64,000 nt of DNA from Flavobacterium hydrocarbonoxydans (GCF_009789235.1 NZ_WSTB01000011.1:62001-126000); one strand, 5' to 3'; shown: positions 7,755 through 15,027, numbered from the stretch's first letter. Translations and numbers: made by a program. Notes: generated from the sequence alone by a model not told the origin.

Positions 7755-8384
7755 TTAGTTTTTGTGGTTAAATTTGTTAATTGCTTCGATTTTATTGTTT
7801 ACTTGTAATTTTCTATAAATATTACCAATGTGTTTTTTGATGGTATCGACGGCTACATTTTTTTTGTCCGCAATTTCTTTGTGGAGTAAACCCTGCGCTA
7901 CCAGTTCGAGAATTTGTTTTTCGGTTACCGTAAGTAAGGGTAAAGGTTCTACAGGTGCTTTGGATTCCTGAAAATGTTTTAAAACACGTTTGGCAATACC
8001 AAAACTCATCGGCGCATCTCCTTTGTGCGCTTCCAGAATGGCCTGAATAATTTTATCCAGCGGATCTCCCTTTACGAGATAACCACTCGCACCTGCCCGC
8101 AATGCCGAAAAGATTTTTTCGTCATTTTCGAAAGTGGTACACATTACGAATGTAGTTCGCGGCATTAATTCGGTTAATTTATACACAATATCAATCCCAG
8201 ATGAATCCTGCAATTGTATATCCATTAAAACCACATCGGGTTCTGTAGCTTCTAGTTTTTGTAAAGCATTTTTACCATTAAAAAATTGAGCGACACATTC
8301 CATGTTTTCCTGGAAGTCAATAATATTTTTCAATGCCTGACTGTAATTTTTATCGTCTTCGACTATAGCCACTCTTATTTTCAT
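7755..8384 (-). CDS. LuxR/NarL-type response regulator
   Basis: The 209-residue protein has a receiver domain with EDD (9-11), phospho-acceptor Asp55 (VVLMDIQL) and Lys105 (YLVKGDP), followed by a LuxR helix-turn-helix (about 145-205) with LTVTEKQILELVAQGLLHKE and VDTIKKHIGNIYRKL. It opens the operon whose last gene is the histidine kinase. Its own upstream region has an inverted repeat near the -33 position, so autoregulation is plausible. Confidence 0.92.
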   Translation of the reverse strand: MKIRVAIVEDDKNYSQALKNIIDFQENMECVAQFFNGKNALQKLEATEPDVVLMDIQLQDSSGIDIVYKLTELMPRTTFVMCTTFENDEKIFSALRAGASGYLVKGDPLDKIIQAILEAHKGDAPMSFGIAKRVLKHFQESKAPVEPLPLLTVTEKQILELVAQGLLHKEIADKKNVAVDTIKKHIGNIYRKLQVNNKIEAINKFNHKN

Positions 8385-8402
8385 GATGTTACATTTTCAT
8401 TA

Positions 8403-8450
8403 CAAAATTGGATATTAAGTATATTATTTGCAATTACCCTTTAGGGTGAT
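8403..8450 (-). promoter_or_regulatory. Promoter and inverted repeat before the response-regulator operon
   Basis: Reverse strand: a CAATTTTG box (7 of 8 with TAnnTTTG) near 8404-8411 with TTG about 20 bp upstream. ACCCT-TT-AGGGT (8436-8447) adjoins the -33 position and may be the site of a dimeric regulator. Confidence 0.4.
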
Positions 8451-8618
8451 ATTTGAAATTAAGCGGAACCGGATTTTAAATTTTAACAAAACTTAAACAT
8501 ACAAAAAATATGAGAAAATCAACCGTTGGAGGTAATTAATTTTAACATATAGGAATAGAGGTTTTCACTCTTAAAAAAGGCAATTCAGGCCTAATCAGGA
8601 TTAGAGAAGAATTTTTTC

Positions 8619-8626
8619 TATCTTTG
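8619..8626 (+). promoter_or_regulatory. -7 box TATCTTTG
   Basis: It is a perfect TAnnTTTG match 12 bp before the ATG at 8639. It argues for that ATG rather than the one at 8624, which lies within this box. Confidence 0.5.
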
Positions 8627-8638
8627 TTTTTTAACTGT

Positions 8639-8851
8639 ATGAAAGATGAACTACAAAATATCATTTCAGGAAAGAGCCAGGTTAAGCATGGAACAAATAT
8701 CCAAGCAGGAGCCCGTTACCTTAGAAAAAGCAAGAGCGCAAGCGGAACGTTTGAGTCAGGCAAGCAAATCAAAAGTGAAGAAAAAGCGTTAATAAAACAA
8801 TTTTGTGATCGAAATGGTTTTTGGATTACTTCTATAAATATTAAAGAATAA
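8639..8851 (+). CDS. Short fragment resembling the N-terminus of polyvalent-protein-kinase-like proteins
   Basis: The 70-residue product begins MKDELQNIISGKSQVKHG and continues IQAGARYLRKSK. From memory this matches the first 70 or so residues of the large putative polyvalent protein kinase proteins common on Bacteroidota mobile elements. Those continue into a kinase-like domain, whereas here a stop follows NGFWITSINIKE. It is therefore either a truncated remnant or a small stand-alone version. It has its own promoter and terminator, so it may be expressed. The family match was not checked by search. Confidence 0.5.
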   Translation: MKDELQNIISGKSQVKHGTNIQAGARYLRKSKSASGTFESGKQIKSEEKALIKQFCDRNGFWITSINIKE

Positions 8852-8921
8852 TCTTTTCATAAGTTCTCTAAAGAAGAATTTATTACTTCCTGAAATAATA
8901 AGTTTATTCATAAAACATTCT

Positions 8922-8950
8922 AAACGTCTTGATATTCAGGACGTTTTTTT
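8922..8950 (+). terminator. Intrinsic terminator
   Basis: AAACGTC (8922-8928) pairs with GACGTTT (8940-8946), followed by TTTT. It ends the small upstream gene and separates it from the tRNA-like unit. Confidence 0.65.
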
Positions 8951-8983
8951 ATATACCTAACTTTTTTAACAATAATTTAAAAA

Positions 8984-9006
8984 CTACGCAGAATAACTGC
9001 GCACTA
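8984..9006. promoter_or_regulatory. Dyad operator before the tRNA-like RNA unit (copy 2)
   Basis: The core CGCAGAATAACTGCG (8987-9001) matches the copy at 1216-1230 before rtcB, with compensating changes in the arms. It ends 12 bp before the -7 box (11 bp at rtcB), covering the expected -33 position. The two copies are nearly 7.8 kb apart and flank an accessory island. Confidence 0.65.
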
Positions 9007-9013
9007 CAATTTG

Positions 9014-9021
9014 AATATTTG
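9014..9021 (+). promoter_or_regulatory. Probable -7 box of the tRNA-like RNA unit
   Basis: AATATTTG matches TAnnTTTG at 7 of 8 positions. No TTTG is found 19 bp upstream, where the dyad operator lies instead. A start near 9028 is predicted. Confidence 0.4.
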
Positions 9022-9174
9022 TCTAAGAAATAAAACAAGTTCTTTTTATAAACTGAAATCAATCAAAGTGCGACTTTGAATACAATATCAAACAAGTCCT
9101 GTTGCGTGTTTCTGTATAGCACCATTGTAGTGAACTTTTCGCGAAAGCGTATTATGTTTTTCTATGCAACTTGA

Positions 9175-9246
9175 TTTGGAGGTTTTGGTGGTTTTCCAAA
9201 AAATCATCCACTCTATGGGTCATGGGTTCGAATCCCATTCGCAGTA
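9175..9246 (+). other. tRNA-like element 1: hairpin plus T arm
   Basis: TTTGGA (9175-9180) pairs with TCCAAA (9195-9200). The T arm ATGGG-TTCGAAT-CCCAT (9222-9238) is perfect and is followed by TCGCAGT and A, like a 3' acceptor strand. No matching 5' acceptor or orderly anticodon arm is found. Confidence 0.55.
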
Positions 9247-9308
9247 ATGCGATAGTTCAGTTGGCAAGAACAATAGAAATTTGCAGGTTCGAATCCTGCA
9301 CCGATTCA
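9246..9308 (+). other. tRNA-like element 2: D arm and T arm, no anticodon arm
   Basis: The D arm GTTC-AGTTGGCAA-GAAC (9255-9271) and T arm GCAGG-TTCGAAT-CCTGC (9283-9299) are both perfect, but only 11 nt separate them, too few for an anticodon arm and variable loop. Only four of seven acceptor pairs form between 9246-9252 and 9300-9306. Confidence 0.6.
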
Positions 9309-9360
9309 TTTCGGTTGGACGAACGGTATGTCAACAGACTCAAAATCTGTATTTCCAGAG
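9300..9360 (+). other. tRNA-like element 3: Leu(CAA)-like 5' half
   Basis: ACCGA (9300-9304) pairs with TCGGT (9311-9315). A Leu-type D region follows, then the anticodon arm ACAGA-CTCAAAA-TCTGT (9333-9349) with CAA in the anticodon position. No T arm follows. Confidence 0.5.
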
Positions 9361-9392
9361 ACCATCACTCTTAAAAAGATGACCAGGAAAAA

Positions 9393-9452
9393 AAACTGAT
9401 TTGTCTTTGTCAGTGAAACCGGATTGCAAAATCTGAATTCCATACTCACGAT
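9393..9452 (+). other. tRNA-like element 4: Cys(GCA)-like anticodon region
   Basis: ACTGA and TCAGT can pair upstream. CGGATT (9420-9425) pairs with AATCTG (9430-9435) around GCAA, resembling the tRNA-Cys anticodon arm with GCA; read another way it is a stem with a GNRA-type loop. No T arm is seen. Confidence 0.35.
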
Positions 9453-9514
9453 ACAACCAGTGCAAACAGAAATGTATTTTGAAATAGGCTATTTCTTTTC
9501 GGTTTGATTGTTTT

Positions 9515-9539
9515 AGCGATTTTGTATAATCGCTTTTTC
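9515..9539 (+). terminator. Intrinsic terminator of the tRNA-like RNA unit
   Basis: AGCGATT (9515-9521) pairs with AATCGCT (9528-9534), followed by TTTTT. It shows that the upstream non-coding stretch is probably a transcription unit. Confidence 0.7.
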
Positions 9540-9630
9540 AAAATAGAATCGCAAAACAAGTAGCGCAAACAAAAAACAAACTGTTCGTCCGTTTTTATCG
9601 GAGGAGAAAGGCAATGAGGTTTTTTATTTA

Positions 9631-9721
9631 GGAAAGTTGGGAGAGGAAAGTTGGGAGAGGGAAGTTGGGAGATGGATGTAAAATGTAAAATGTAAAATGT
9701 AAAATGTAAAATGTAAAATGT
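9631..9721. repeat. 14-bp and 7-bp microsatellites before the slipin gene
   Basis: Three near-identical copies of GGAAAGTTGGGAGA (9631-9672) are followed by six exact copies of TGTAAAA (9677-9718). A run of AACCTGAAACCTGAAAC follows shortly before the slipin start. Copy-number change here would alter the distance between slipin and any upstream promoter. Confidence 0.85.
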
Positions 9722-9795
9722 TGTGGTTAAGAACCTGAAACCTGAAACAAAGAAAACCTAAAAAAACTTGAAACAAATATTTAAAAAGAAAAGAA

Positions 9796-10893
9796 ATGAT
9801 TAAAACAATTAAAATCGAAGCGTACCAGGTAGGATTGGTATTCGAAAACAGAAAATTAATAACTGTATTAGAAGAAGGATTGCATTGGATTTTTGGAAAC
9901 AAAAATGTAATGATTTACGATATGAACGCCTCATTTCAGCCACCATTTGAATTGAATATTTTGTTGCAGAATGAAGTATTAGCGGCTATGTTGGAAATTA
10001 TTGAGGTAGCGGATAACGAGATTGTTTTGCAATTTGTAAATGGAAATTTTAAAGCTGTTTTACCAGCGGGAAGATTTGCTTTTTGGAAAGGAATTGTAAA
10101 AAATGAATTTACGAGAGCTGATATTTCTAAAATTGAAATAGTAGAGAATGTTCCGGTGAATTTGTTAGAGAACGCTCAGTTGCGTTTTTTTACCAGAAAA
10201 TATGTTGTGTCGAGTAACGACAAAGCTTTGTTGTTTGTAAATGGAACTTTTGCGAAAGAATTGAAAGCCGGAACACACTATTTTTGGAACAACGCCATCA
10301 CGATAGAAGTTAAAACGGTTGATGCTAGACAACAACAAGTTGAAATTTCCGGTCAGGAATTGTTGACCAAAGATAAAGCGGGATTAAGAATCAACTTTTT
10401 TGTGAGATACCAGGTTGTTGATATTATGAAAGCTTTGGTTGACAACAAAGACTTTGAAAAACAATTGTATGTAATGATGCAATTAGCTTTGCGAGCTTTT
10501 GTAGGCGGATTGACTTTGGATGAATTGTTGGCAAAAAAAGATGCAATTGCAGAAGCGATTTTGGCTGAAGTTACGACTAAAGTCAACGAATTGGGATTAG
10601 TGATTTCGGATGCTGGAATTAGAGATGTGATCTTGCCTGGTGATATGAAAGAGATCATGAATCAGGTTTTGGTTGCCGAGAAAAAAGCACAGGCCAACAG
10701 CATCATGCGAAGAGAAGAAACGGCTTCTACCAGAAGTTTGTTGAACACCGCCAAATTGATGGAAGAAAACGAAATGTTATGGAAATTGAAAGAGATGGAA
10801 TACGTGGAGAAAATTGCTGATAAAATTGGTGAAATCACCATTTCAGGAGGCGGAAACGTGATTACTCAATTGAAAGAAATATTCGTAAAATAA
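9796..10893 (+). CDS. Slipin (SPFH/band 7) family protein without membrane anchor
   Basis: The 365-residue protein lacks the N-terminal membrane helix usual in stomatin-like proteins. Its N-terminal half holds three repeats of a strand-rich motif: QVGLVFENRKLITVLEEGLH (11-30), the VLQFVNGNF..PAGRFAFW block (77-97) and LLFVNGTF..KAGTHYFW (145-164). The SPFH domain spans about 170-310, with IRDVILPGDMKEIMNQVLVAEKKAQA near its end, then a helical tail. Slipins build ring- or cage-like oligomers. This soluble type is, to my recollection, often found near rtcB and tRNA-like RNAs, as here. It lies 255 bp after the ncRNA terminator and may be expressed by readthrough or from its own promoter. Confidence 0.85.
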   Translation: MIKTIKIEAYQVGLVFENRKLITVLEEGLHWIFGNKNVMIYDMNASFQPPFELNILLQNEVLAAMLEIIEVADNEIVLQFVNGNFKAVLPAGRFAFWKGIVKNEFTRADISKIEIVENVPVNLLENAQLRFFTRKYVVSSNDKALLFVNGTFAKELKAGTHYFWNNAITIEVKTVDARQQQVEISGQELLTKDKAGLRINFFVRYQVVDIMKALVDNKDFEKQLYVMMQLALRAFVGGLTLDELLAKKDAIAEAILAEVTTKVNELGLVISDAGIRDVILPGDMKEIMNQVLVAEKKAQANSIMRREETASTRSLLNTAKLMEENEMLWKLKEMEYVEKIADKIGEITISGGGNVITQLKEIFVK

Positions 10894-10924
10894 AAACGGC
10901 TGTCTAAGTAAAGACAGCCGTTTT
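10894..10924. terminator. Bidirectional intrinsic terminator
   Basis: AAAACGGCTGTCT (10894-10906) pairs perfectly with AGACAGCCGTTTT (10912-10924) between the convergent slipin and acyl-CoA ligase genes. Confidence 0.85.
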
Positions 10925-10947
10925 CTGGTTATATAAAATCTTGGTAA

Positions 10948-12726
10948 TTAATCGTGACCATAAATTTTAGCGTAAAGATCTTTGTAGATTTCTTTAATGA
11001 TTTTACGTTTTAGTTTTAGCGTAGGAGTCAGGTGTCCGCCATCGATAGACCAGACATCCGGAGTTAGTTCGAAGCGTTTGATTTTCTCCCAGTTACCAAA
11101 TTTTTCATTGATTGCTTCTACTTCTTCGTCAATACGTTTTACCACCTGAGGGTTCGAAATAATCTCTTCGTTGGTAACGCCTAAAGTTACTTTGTGAATT
11201 TTTGCCCATTCCTTAACAAACTCAAAATTAGGCTGAATAAATGCTGCCGGCATTTTTTCGCCATCACCAACGACCATGATCTGCTCGATAAAGCGAGATT
11301 GTTTCATAGCGTTTTCAATCAATTGAGGGGCAATATATTTTCCACCAGAGGTTTTAAACATTTCTTTTTTACGGTCGGTAATTTTAAGGAAACCTTCGCT
11401 GTCGATTTCGCCAATATCTCCCGTATGGAAATAACCATCCTGCAAAGCTTCTGCAGTTTTTTCCGGGTCTTTATAGTAGCCTAACATCACGTTTGGTCCT
11501 TTGCAAAGGATTTCGCCGTCTGCAGCAATTTTTACTTCTACATTGCGAATTACTTTACCAACCGTTCCAATCTTGAATCCTTTGTTTCTGGTGTCGTTAA
11601 CGGCAATTACAGGCGATGTTTCAGATAAACCGTAACCTTCCATAACCGGAATCTCAGCAGCAGCAAAAACTCTTGCCAAACGCGGCTGTAATGCAGCACT
11701 TCCGGAAACCATCAAGTCTAAGTTTCCTCCCAAACCTTCTTTCCATTTACTGAAAATAAGTTTTCGGGCAATCTTCAGCTGAAATTCATACCAGGCACCA
11801 TTGGCACCATACGGCTCGTATTTTAAACCTAAATCGATAGCCCAGAAAAATAATTTTTTCTTGATACCGGTTAGTTCGCTTCCTTTTGCGTAAATTTTGT
11901 CGTACACTTTCTCTAAAAGTCTAGGAACGGCTGTAATAACCGTTGGACGAACTTCTTTTAGGTTATCACTAATTTTATCAATAGATTCTCCAAAATATAC
12001 CGAAACACCATAATACTGATAGATGTACAAAATCATTCTTTCGAAAATATGGCAAATAGGCAGGAAGCTCAAAGCAGTGCTTTTTCCTGGTTCAAACGGA
12101 ATTCTTGGCGCACTGTCTAAAACATTCGAAACAATGTTTTTGTGCGAAAGCATTACGCCCTTAGGTCTTCCTGTAGTTCCTGAGGTATAGATAATGGTAG
12201 CTAAATCATCTGTTTTGATACTGTTTTTTCTGGCTTCAACTTCGTTCTGATTGCTTTCGTCTTGCCCTAGTTCCAGTAATTCTGTCCAGTGTTTGCAGCC
12301 TTTTATTTCATTAAAAGAATAAACATCTTTTAGAGTAGGTACGTTTTCTTTAATCAGATTTACTTTGCGAAGCACTTCATCATCCGAAACAAAAACATAA
12401 GTACTGCCGCTATGGTTCAATATATATTCGTAATCTTCTTCAGAGATAGTGGGGTAAATCGGTACGTTTTGCGCACCGGTCTGCAAAATACCAATATCCA
12501 TGATATTCCACTCGGTACGGTTGTTCGAAGTGATCAAGGCAATCTTGTCATCTTTCTGAATACCCATACGCAATAATGCTCTCGAAACAGCATTTGCTTT
12601 TGCAATATATTCCTGGCTGGAAGTCTTTACCCAGACACCATTTTGTTTGGTAGCCAGAGCAACTTCATTGTTATAAGTTTCTTGTTGATAATAAGGAAAA
12701 TCAAAAAGTCGTGTGATTGAAACCAT
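10948..12726 (-). CDS. Long-chain fatty acid-CoA ligase (AMP-forming)
   Basis: The 592-residue protein has the AMP-binding P-loop IIYTSGTTGRPKGVMLSHKN (about 178-197), the A5 motif EGYGLSETSP (about 362-371), HTGDIGEID (about 433-441) and TDRKKEMFKTSGGKYIAP (about 449-466). It activates long-chain fatty acids to acyl-CoA via an acyl-adenylate for beta-oxidation or lipid synthesis. Length and motifs are those of the FadD15/FAA1-like branch common in Bacteroidota. It stands alone between terminators. Confidence 0.93.
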   Translation of the reverse strand: MVSITRLFDFPYYQQETYNNEVALATKQNGVWVKTSSQEYIAKANAVSRALLRMGIQKDDKIALITSNNRTEWNIMDIGILQTGAQNVPIYPTISEEDYEYILNHSGSTYVFVSDDEVLRKVNLIKENVPTLKDVYSFNEIKGCKHWTELLELGQDESNQNEVEARKNSIKTDDLATIIYTSGTTGRPKGVMLSHKNIVSNVLDSAPRIPFEPGKSTALSFLPICHIFERMILYIYQYYGVSVYFGESIDKISDNLKEVRPTVITAVPRLLEKVYDKIYAKGSELTGIKKKLFFWAIDLGLKYEPYGANGAWYEFQLKIARKLIFSKWKEGLGGNLDLMVSGSAALQPRLARVFAAAEIPVMEGYGLSETSPVIAVNDTRNKGFKIGTVGKVIRNVEVKIAADGEILCKGPNVMLGYYKDPEKTAEALQDGYFHTGDIGEIDSEGFLKITDRKKEMFKTSGGKYIAPQLIENAMKQSRFIEQIMVVGDGEKMPAAFIQPNFEFVKEWAKIHKVTLGVTNEEIISNPQVVKRIDEEVEAINEKFGNWEKIKRFELTPDVWSIDGGHLTPTLKLKRKIIKEIYKDLYAKIYGHD

Positions 12727-12883
12727 TGTATATATATTGAATTTTATCGCAAATTAAATAAAAATTAAGTATAATATTTAATTTTGTGAAATTAAATAAG
12801 GAAAATTTTGCCTACAATCTAAAATCAACGAAAACGTTTTCTGATTTGTAGTAAATTTTCGAATAAAGCGCACCCTTATTTAT

Positions 12884-13327
12884 TTATCTGTGATTGGAAA
12901 GATCGTTGTAATCCTCGTAATTTTTTACACGCTCGCCCATGATAAACATTTTCTTTTTGTTGAAATGAATCGAAAACTGAGTGTAATTCCACTCTTCTTC
13001 GTCATTGGTTTTGTACCAAAGGGTATAAGAAGCGCTATTAAATCCTTCCTTAAAAATAGGAATTCCTTCTTCAGAACATTCGATTCCCCAGGTAATGTTT
13101 TTTTTGGATAAATCTTCGTATTGAAAGATGCCGGAAGCATCAGGGTTTAACTGAATCGTAGGCTCAGCTTTTCCTTCGAACAAATAAATACCGTCAACAG
13201 GATATCCGATCGTAGTAGTGATAAAATGTTCGTGAGTTTTGAAGGTGATCTGATCTACTTTGATCTGTGCATGAGAGGTTGAAACACTTAATAGAAGTGT
13301 AATAAGTAATAAATTTAGGAATTTCAT
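12884..13327 (-). CDS. Small secreted protein, unknown function
   Basis: The 147-residue product begins with a signal peptide (MKFLNLLLITLLLSVSTSHA, cleavage after SHA). The mature part, about 127 residues, has alternating strands including TTTIGYPVDGIYLFEGKAEP and ends in charged residues. No family is recognised. It is one of three small exported proteins around the PAS-LuxR regulator. Confidence 0.6.
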   Translation of the reverse strand: MKFLNLLLITLLLSVSTSHAQIKVDQITFKTHEHFITTTIGYPVDGIYLFEGKAEPTIQLNPDASGIFQYEDLSKKNITWGIECSEEGIPIFKEGFNSASYTLWYKTNDEEEWNYTQFSIHFNKKKMFIMGERVKNYEDYNDLSNHR

Positions 13328-13477
13328 TTATATGTAGGTTTAAAGTTTTTTTGGCTGGCTAAAAATGGGGTTTTTAGCTTTTGGTTATCAGAAGCAAATC
13401 TAACCAAAATGTTTTAATTTCAGGAATCAAAATCGTTTTGTATCGTTATTTCTTTTTTATAATAAAGTCAAACAAAA

Positions 13478-13514
13478 AACCAGAAGCAAACTCTTGTTAA
13501 GTTTGTTTCTGGTT
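13478..13514 (-). terminator. Intrinsic terminator of the lipoprotein gene
   Basis: AACCAGAAGCAAAC (13478-13491) pairs with GTTTGTTTCTGGTT (13501-13514), 14 bp with one G-U pair, followed by a T-run on the reverse strand. Confidence 0.75.
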
Positions 13515-13541
13515 GATAAAATAACTTTCTTTTAGGATGTT

Positions 13542-14162
13542 TTAGTCTTTGCTTGTTCTAATTTTGAAGGCAAAAGTACCGGTTACTTTTTTAGTCGTTT
13601 CCGGGCTGTTTACCAGATAGGTTGTCATTTCGTATTTGCATTTTACCCTAAAAACGGCATAATCTTTTTCGCTTTTCAGGTATTTTACTTCTACCAGCTG
13701 ATTGTATTCATTAGTCGAAAGTCCTTCAGAACTCACAAGTCTTTTCGTGGTATCATCGATACTATTGCGGTCTAAAGGTAATTTTTGCGAAAATTGAAAG
13801 GGCTCATCATTGCTGCCAAATTCCATTATTTTGTGTTTAGATAGAATTTCTGCTTTCACGATTTTCGAACTGTCACTTGGGTACGAAAAAAAGAAAGTTT
13901 CTCTCGTAGAAGCCGAAGAAGCCGAAACATAAGAAGTAGATTCGTTTATTGATTGCGGAAAAAGATCTAATTGTTCGCAATTAATATATTCTTCCCAATC
14001 AGGTGTTTTAAAAGCTAAATGCAATGCATCACTGACAGTGTCTGGATTTTCTGATTCGTTTCCGTCTTTACTGTCCTCACTGCTGCATGAACTGAAAAGA
14101 ATTACAAGACTGCAAAATAGCAGTTTGCAAATTTTTGATGATGAAAATGAAATGGTTTTCAT
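13542..14162 (-). CDS. Lipoprotein of unknown function
   Basis: The 206-residue product has a lipoprotein signal with lipobox ILFSSC (cysteine near 26), followed by an acidic linker SSEDSKDGNESENPD. The rest is a single domain of mixed strands with no recognised motif, including KRLVSSEGLSTNEYNQLVEVKY. In Bacteroidota, an acidic run right after the lipid-bearing cysteine can mark export to the cell surface. A strong terminator follows. Confidence 0.65.
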   Translation of the reverse strand: MKTISFSSSKICKLLFCSLVILFSSCSSEDSKDGNESENPDTVSDALHLAFKTPDWEEYINCEQLDLFPQSINESTSYVSASSASTRETFFFSYPSDSSKIVKAEILSKHKIMEFGSNDEPFQFSQKLPLDRNSIDDTTKRLVSSEGLSTNEYNQLVEVKYLKSEKDYAVFRVKCKYEMTTYLVNSPETTKKVTGTFAFKIRTSKD

Positions 14163-14271
14163 GTAAATTTTGTTTTTGAGGTGTATGGTTTTGGAACTAA
14201 TTTTTTGTAAAATTAGAGTATTCCTTAATTAAAAAAAATACTCCTTTTAGCGTATTTTTTTCTTATTCCAG

Positions 14272-15027
14272 CTAGATTAATCCTTGTAGAATACAGTTTT
14301 TTATAAGCTGCGCTGTGTTTTTAGAATTGGATTTGGTCAGGATGTTGTTGCGGTGTTTTTTTACAGTTAAAGCACTGATAAATAGTTTTTCGGCAATTTC
14401 ATTATTGTTTAGTCCGTCACCAATAAGTTTGATGATATCTATTTCTCTTTTCGAGAATTCAGTAGTGTGTTCATTAGCATCACAGACACTAAGATTCATA
14501 TAGGAAGGTTCGCCATTAAGTCCGATTAGGGAATATTTATGGGTGTTGAAGGTACTCAGATGGTCAATTCGGGTATGAATGTTTAAGGATTTACCATATT
14601 TTCCGTCATCATCAATAGTAAGCATTATGGCCTGATGGTTGAATAAAACATACTCTCCGTTAATCAGCCTGCCTCTCATACAATAATTGATTTTGTAATT
14701 TAAGAGTTTATCACTTCCGATTTTATTATTAAAAAAATTGGCAATAGAAGCTTCTGTTTTCATGATATAATCGGTATCATCGGGATGTCCCAAACCCAAA
14801 ATGTCGTTAAAAGTAACTTCTTCCGGATTAATACCATGAATTTCGAAAATGGATGGGCTTACGTAGGAAATCGACATATCAAAAAAATCTACTATGTAAT
14901 AATAAAAAGGTCCTGAACTGATAATAGAATTGGTTAAATCATCAAAGGTAATTTGTGGTAATGATGTGGATTGAATTGTTCTGTTGTCAAGCCATACATT
15001 ATGAAGTTTTTGTATTTCTATATTCAT
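14272..15027 (-). CDS. PAS-domain LuxR-type transcriptional regulator
   Basis: The 251-residue protein has an N-terminal PAS-like domain (about 40-150, with YYIVDFFDMSISYVSPSIFE and GHPDDTDYIMK) and a C-terminal LuxR helix-turn-helix (about 187-251) with FSKREIDIIKLIGDGLNNNE and LTVKKHRNNILTKSNSKNTA. There is no receiver domain, so it probably senses a ligand directly through PAS. Such PAS-LuxR proteins are common in Flavobacteriia. It lies between three small exported-protein genes, which are possible targets. Confidence 0.85.
   Translation of the reverse strand: MNIEIQKLHNVWLDNRTIQSTSLPQITFDDLTNSIISSGPFYYYIVDFFDMSISYVSPSIFEIHGINPEEVTFNDILGLGHPDDTDYIMKTEASIANFFNNKIGSDKLLNYKINYCMRGRLINGEYVLFNHQAIMLTIDDDGKYGKSLNIHTRIDHLSTFNTHKYSLIGLNGEPSYMNLSVCDANEHTTEFSKREIDIIKLIGDGLNNNEIAEKLFISALTVKKHRNNILTKSNSKNTAQLIKNCILQGLI

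Larger units (their letters stand above)
9028..9540 (+). ncRNA. Chain of tRNA-like fragments (probable regulated ncRNA)
   Basis: This roughly 510-nt stretch has no credible reading frame but carries a series of tRNA parts. In order these are a T arm (9222-9238), a D arm (9255-9271), a second T arm (9283-9299), a Leu-CAA-like anticodon arm (9333-9349) and a Cys-GCA-like anticodon arm (9420-9435). No element forms a complete cloverleaf. It has a promoter-like box and operator at its 5' side and an intrinsic terminator at 9515-9539. Degenerate tRNA-like RNAs beside rtcB or slipin genes are known, to my recollection, from RNA-repair loci. Roles as decoy, sensor or RtcB substrate are inference. 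Exact ends are estimated. Confidence 0.6.

Noticed and set aside
9062..9078. Hairpin TCAAAG/CTTTGA as a regulatory element
   Set aside because: It is a short stem without supporting context; probably part of the RNA fold or chance.
9171..9374. A 67-residue open frame over the tRNA-like unit
   Set aside because: Its residues (such as VMGSNPIRS) are the usual false translation of T arms; the RNA structure explains the sequence.
9028..9540. Normal tRNA genes
   Set aside because: No element has all four arms; acceptor pairing fails and one element lacks an anticodon arm altogether.
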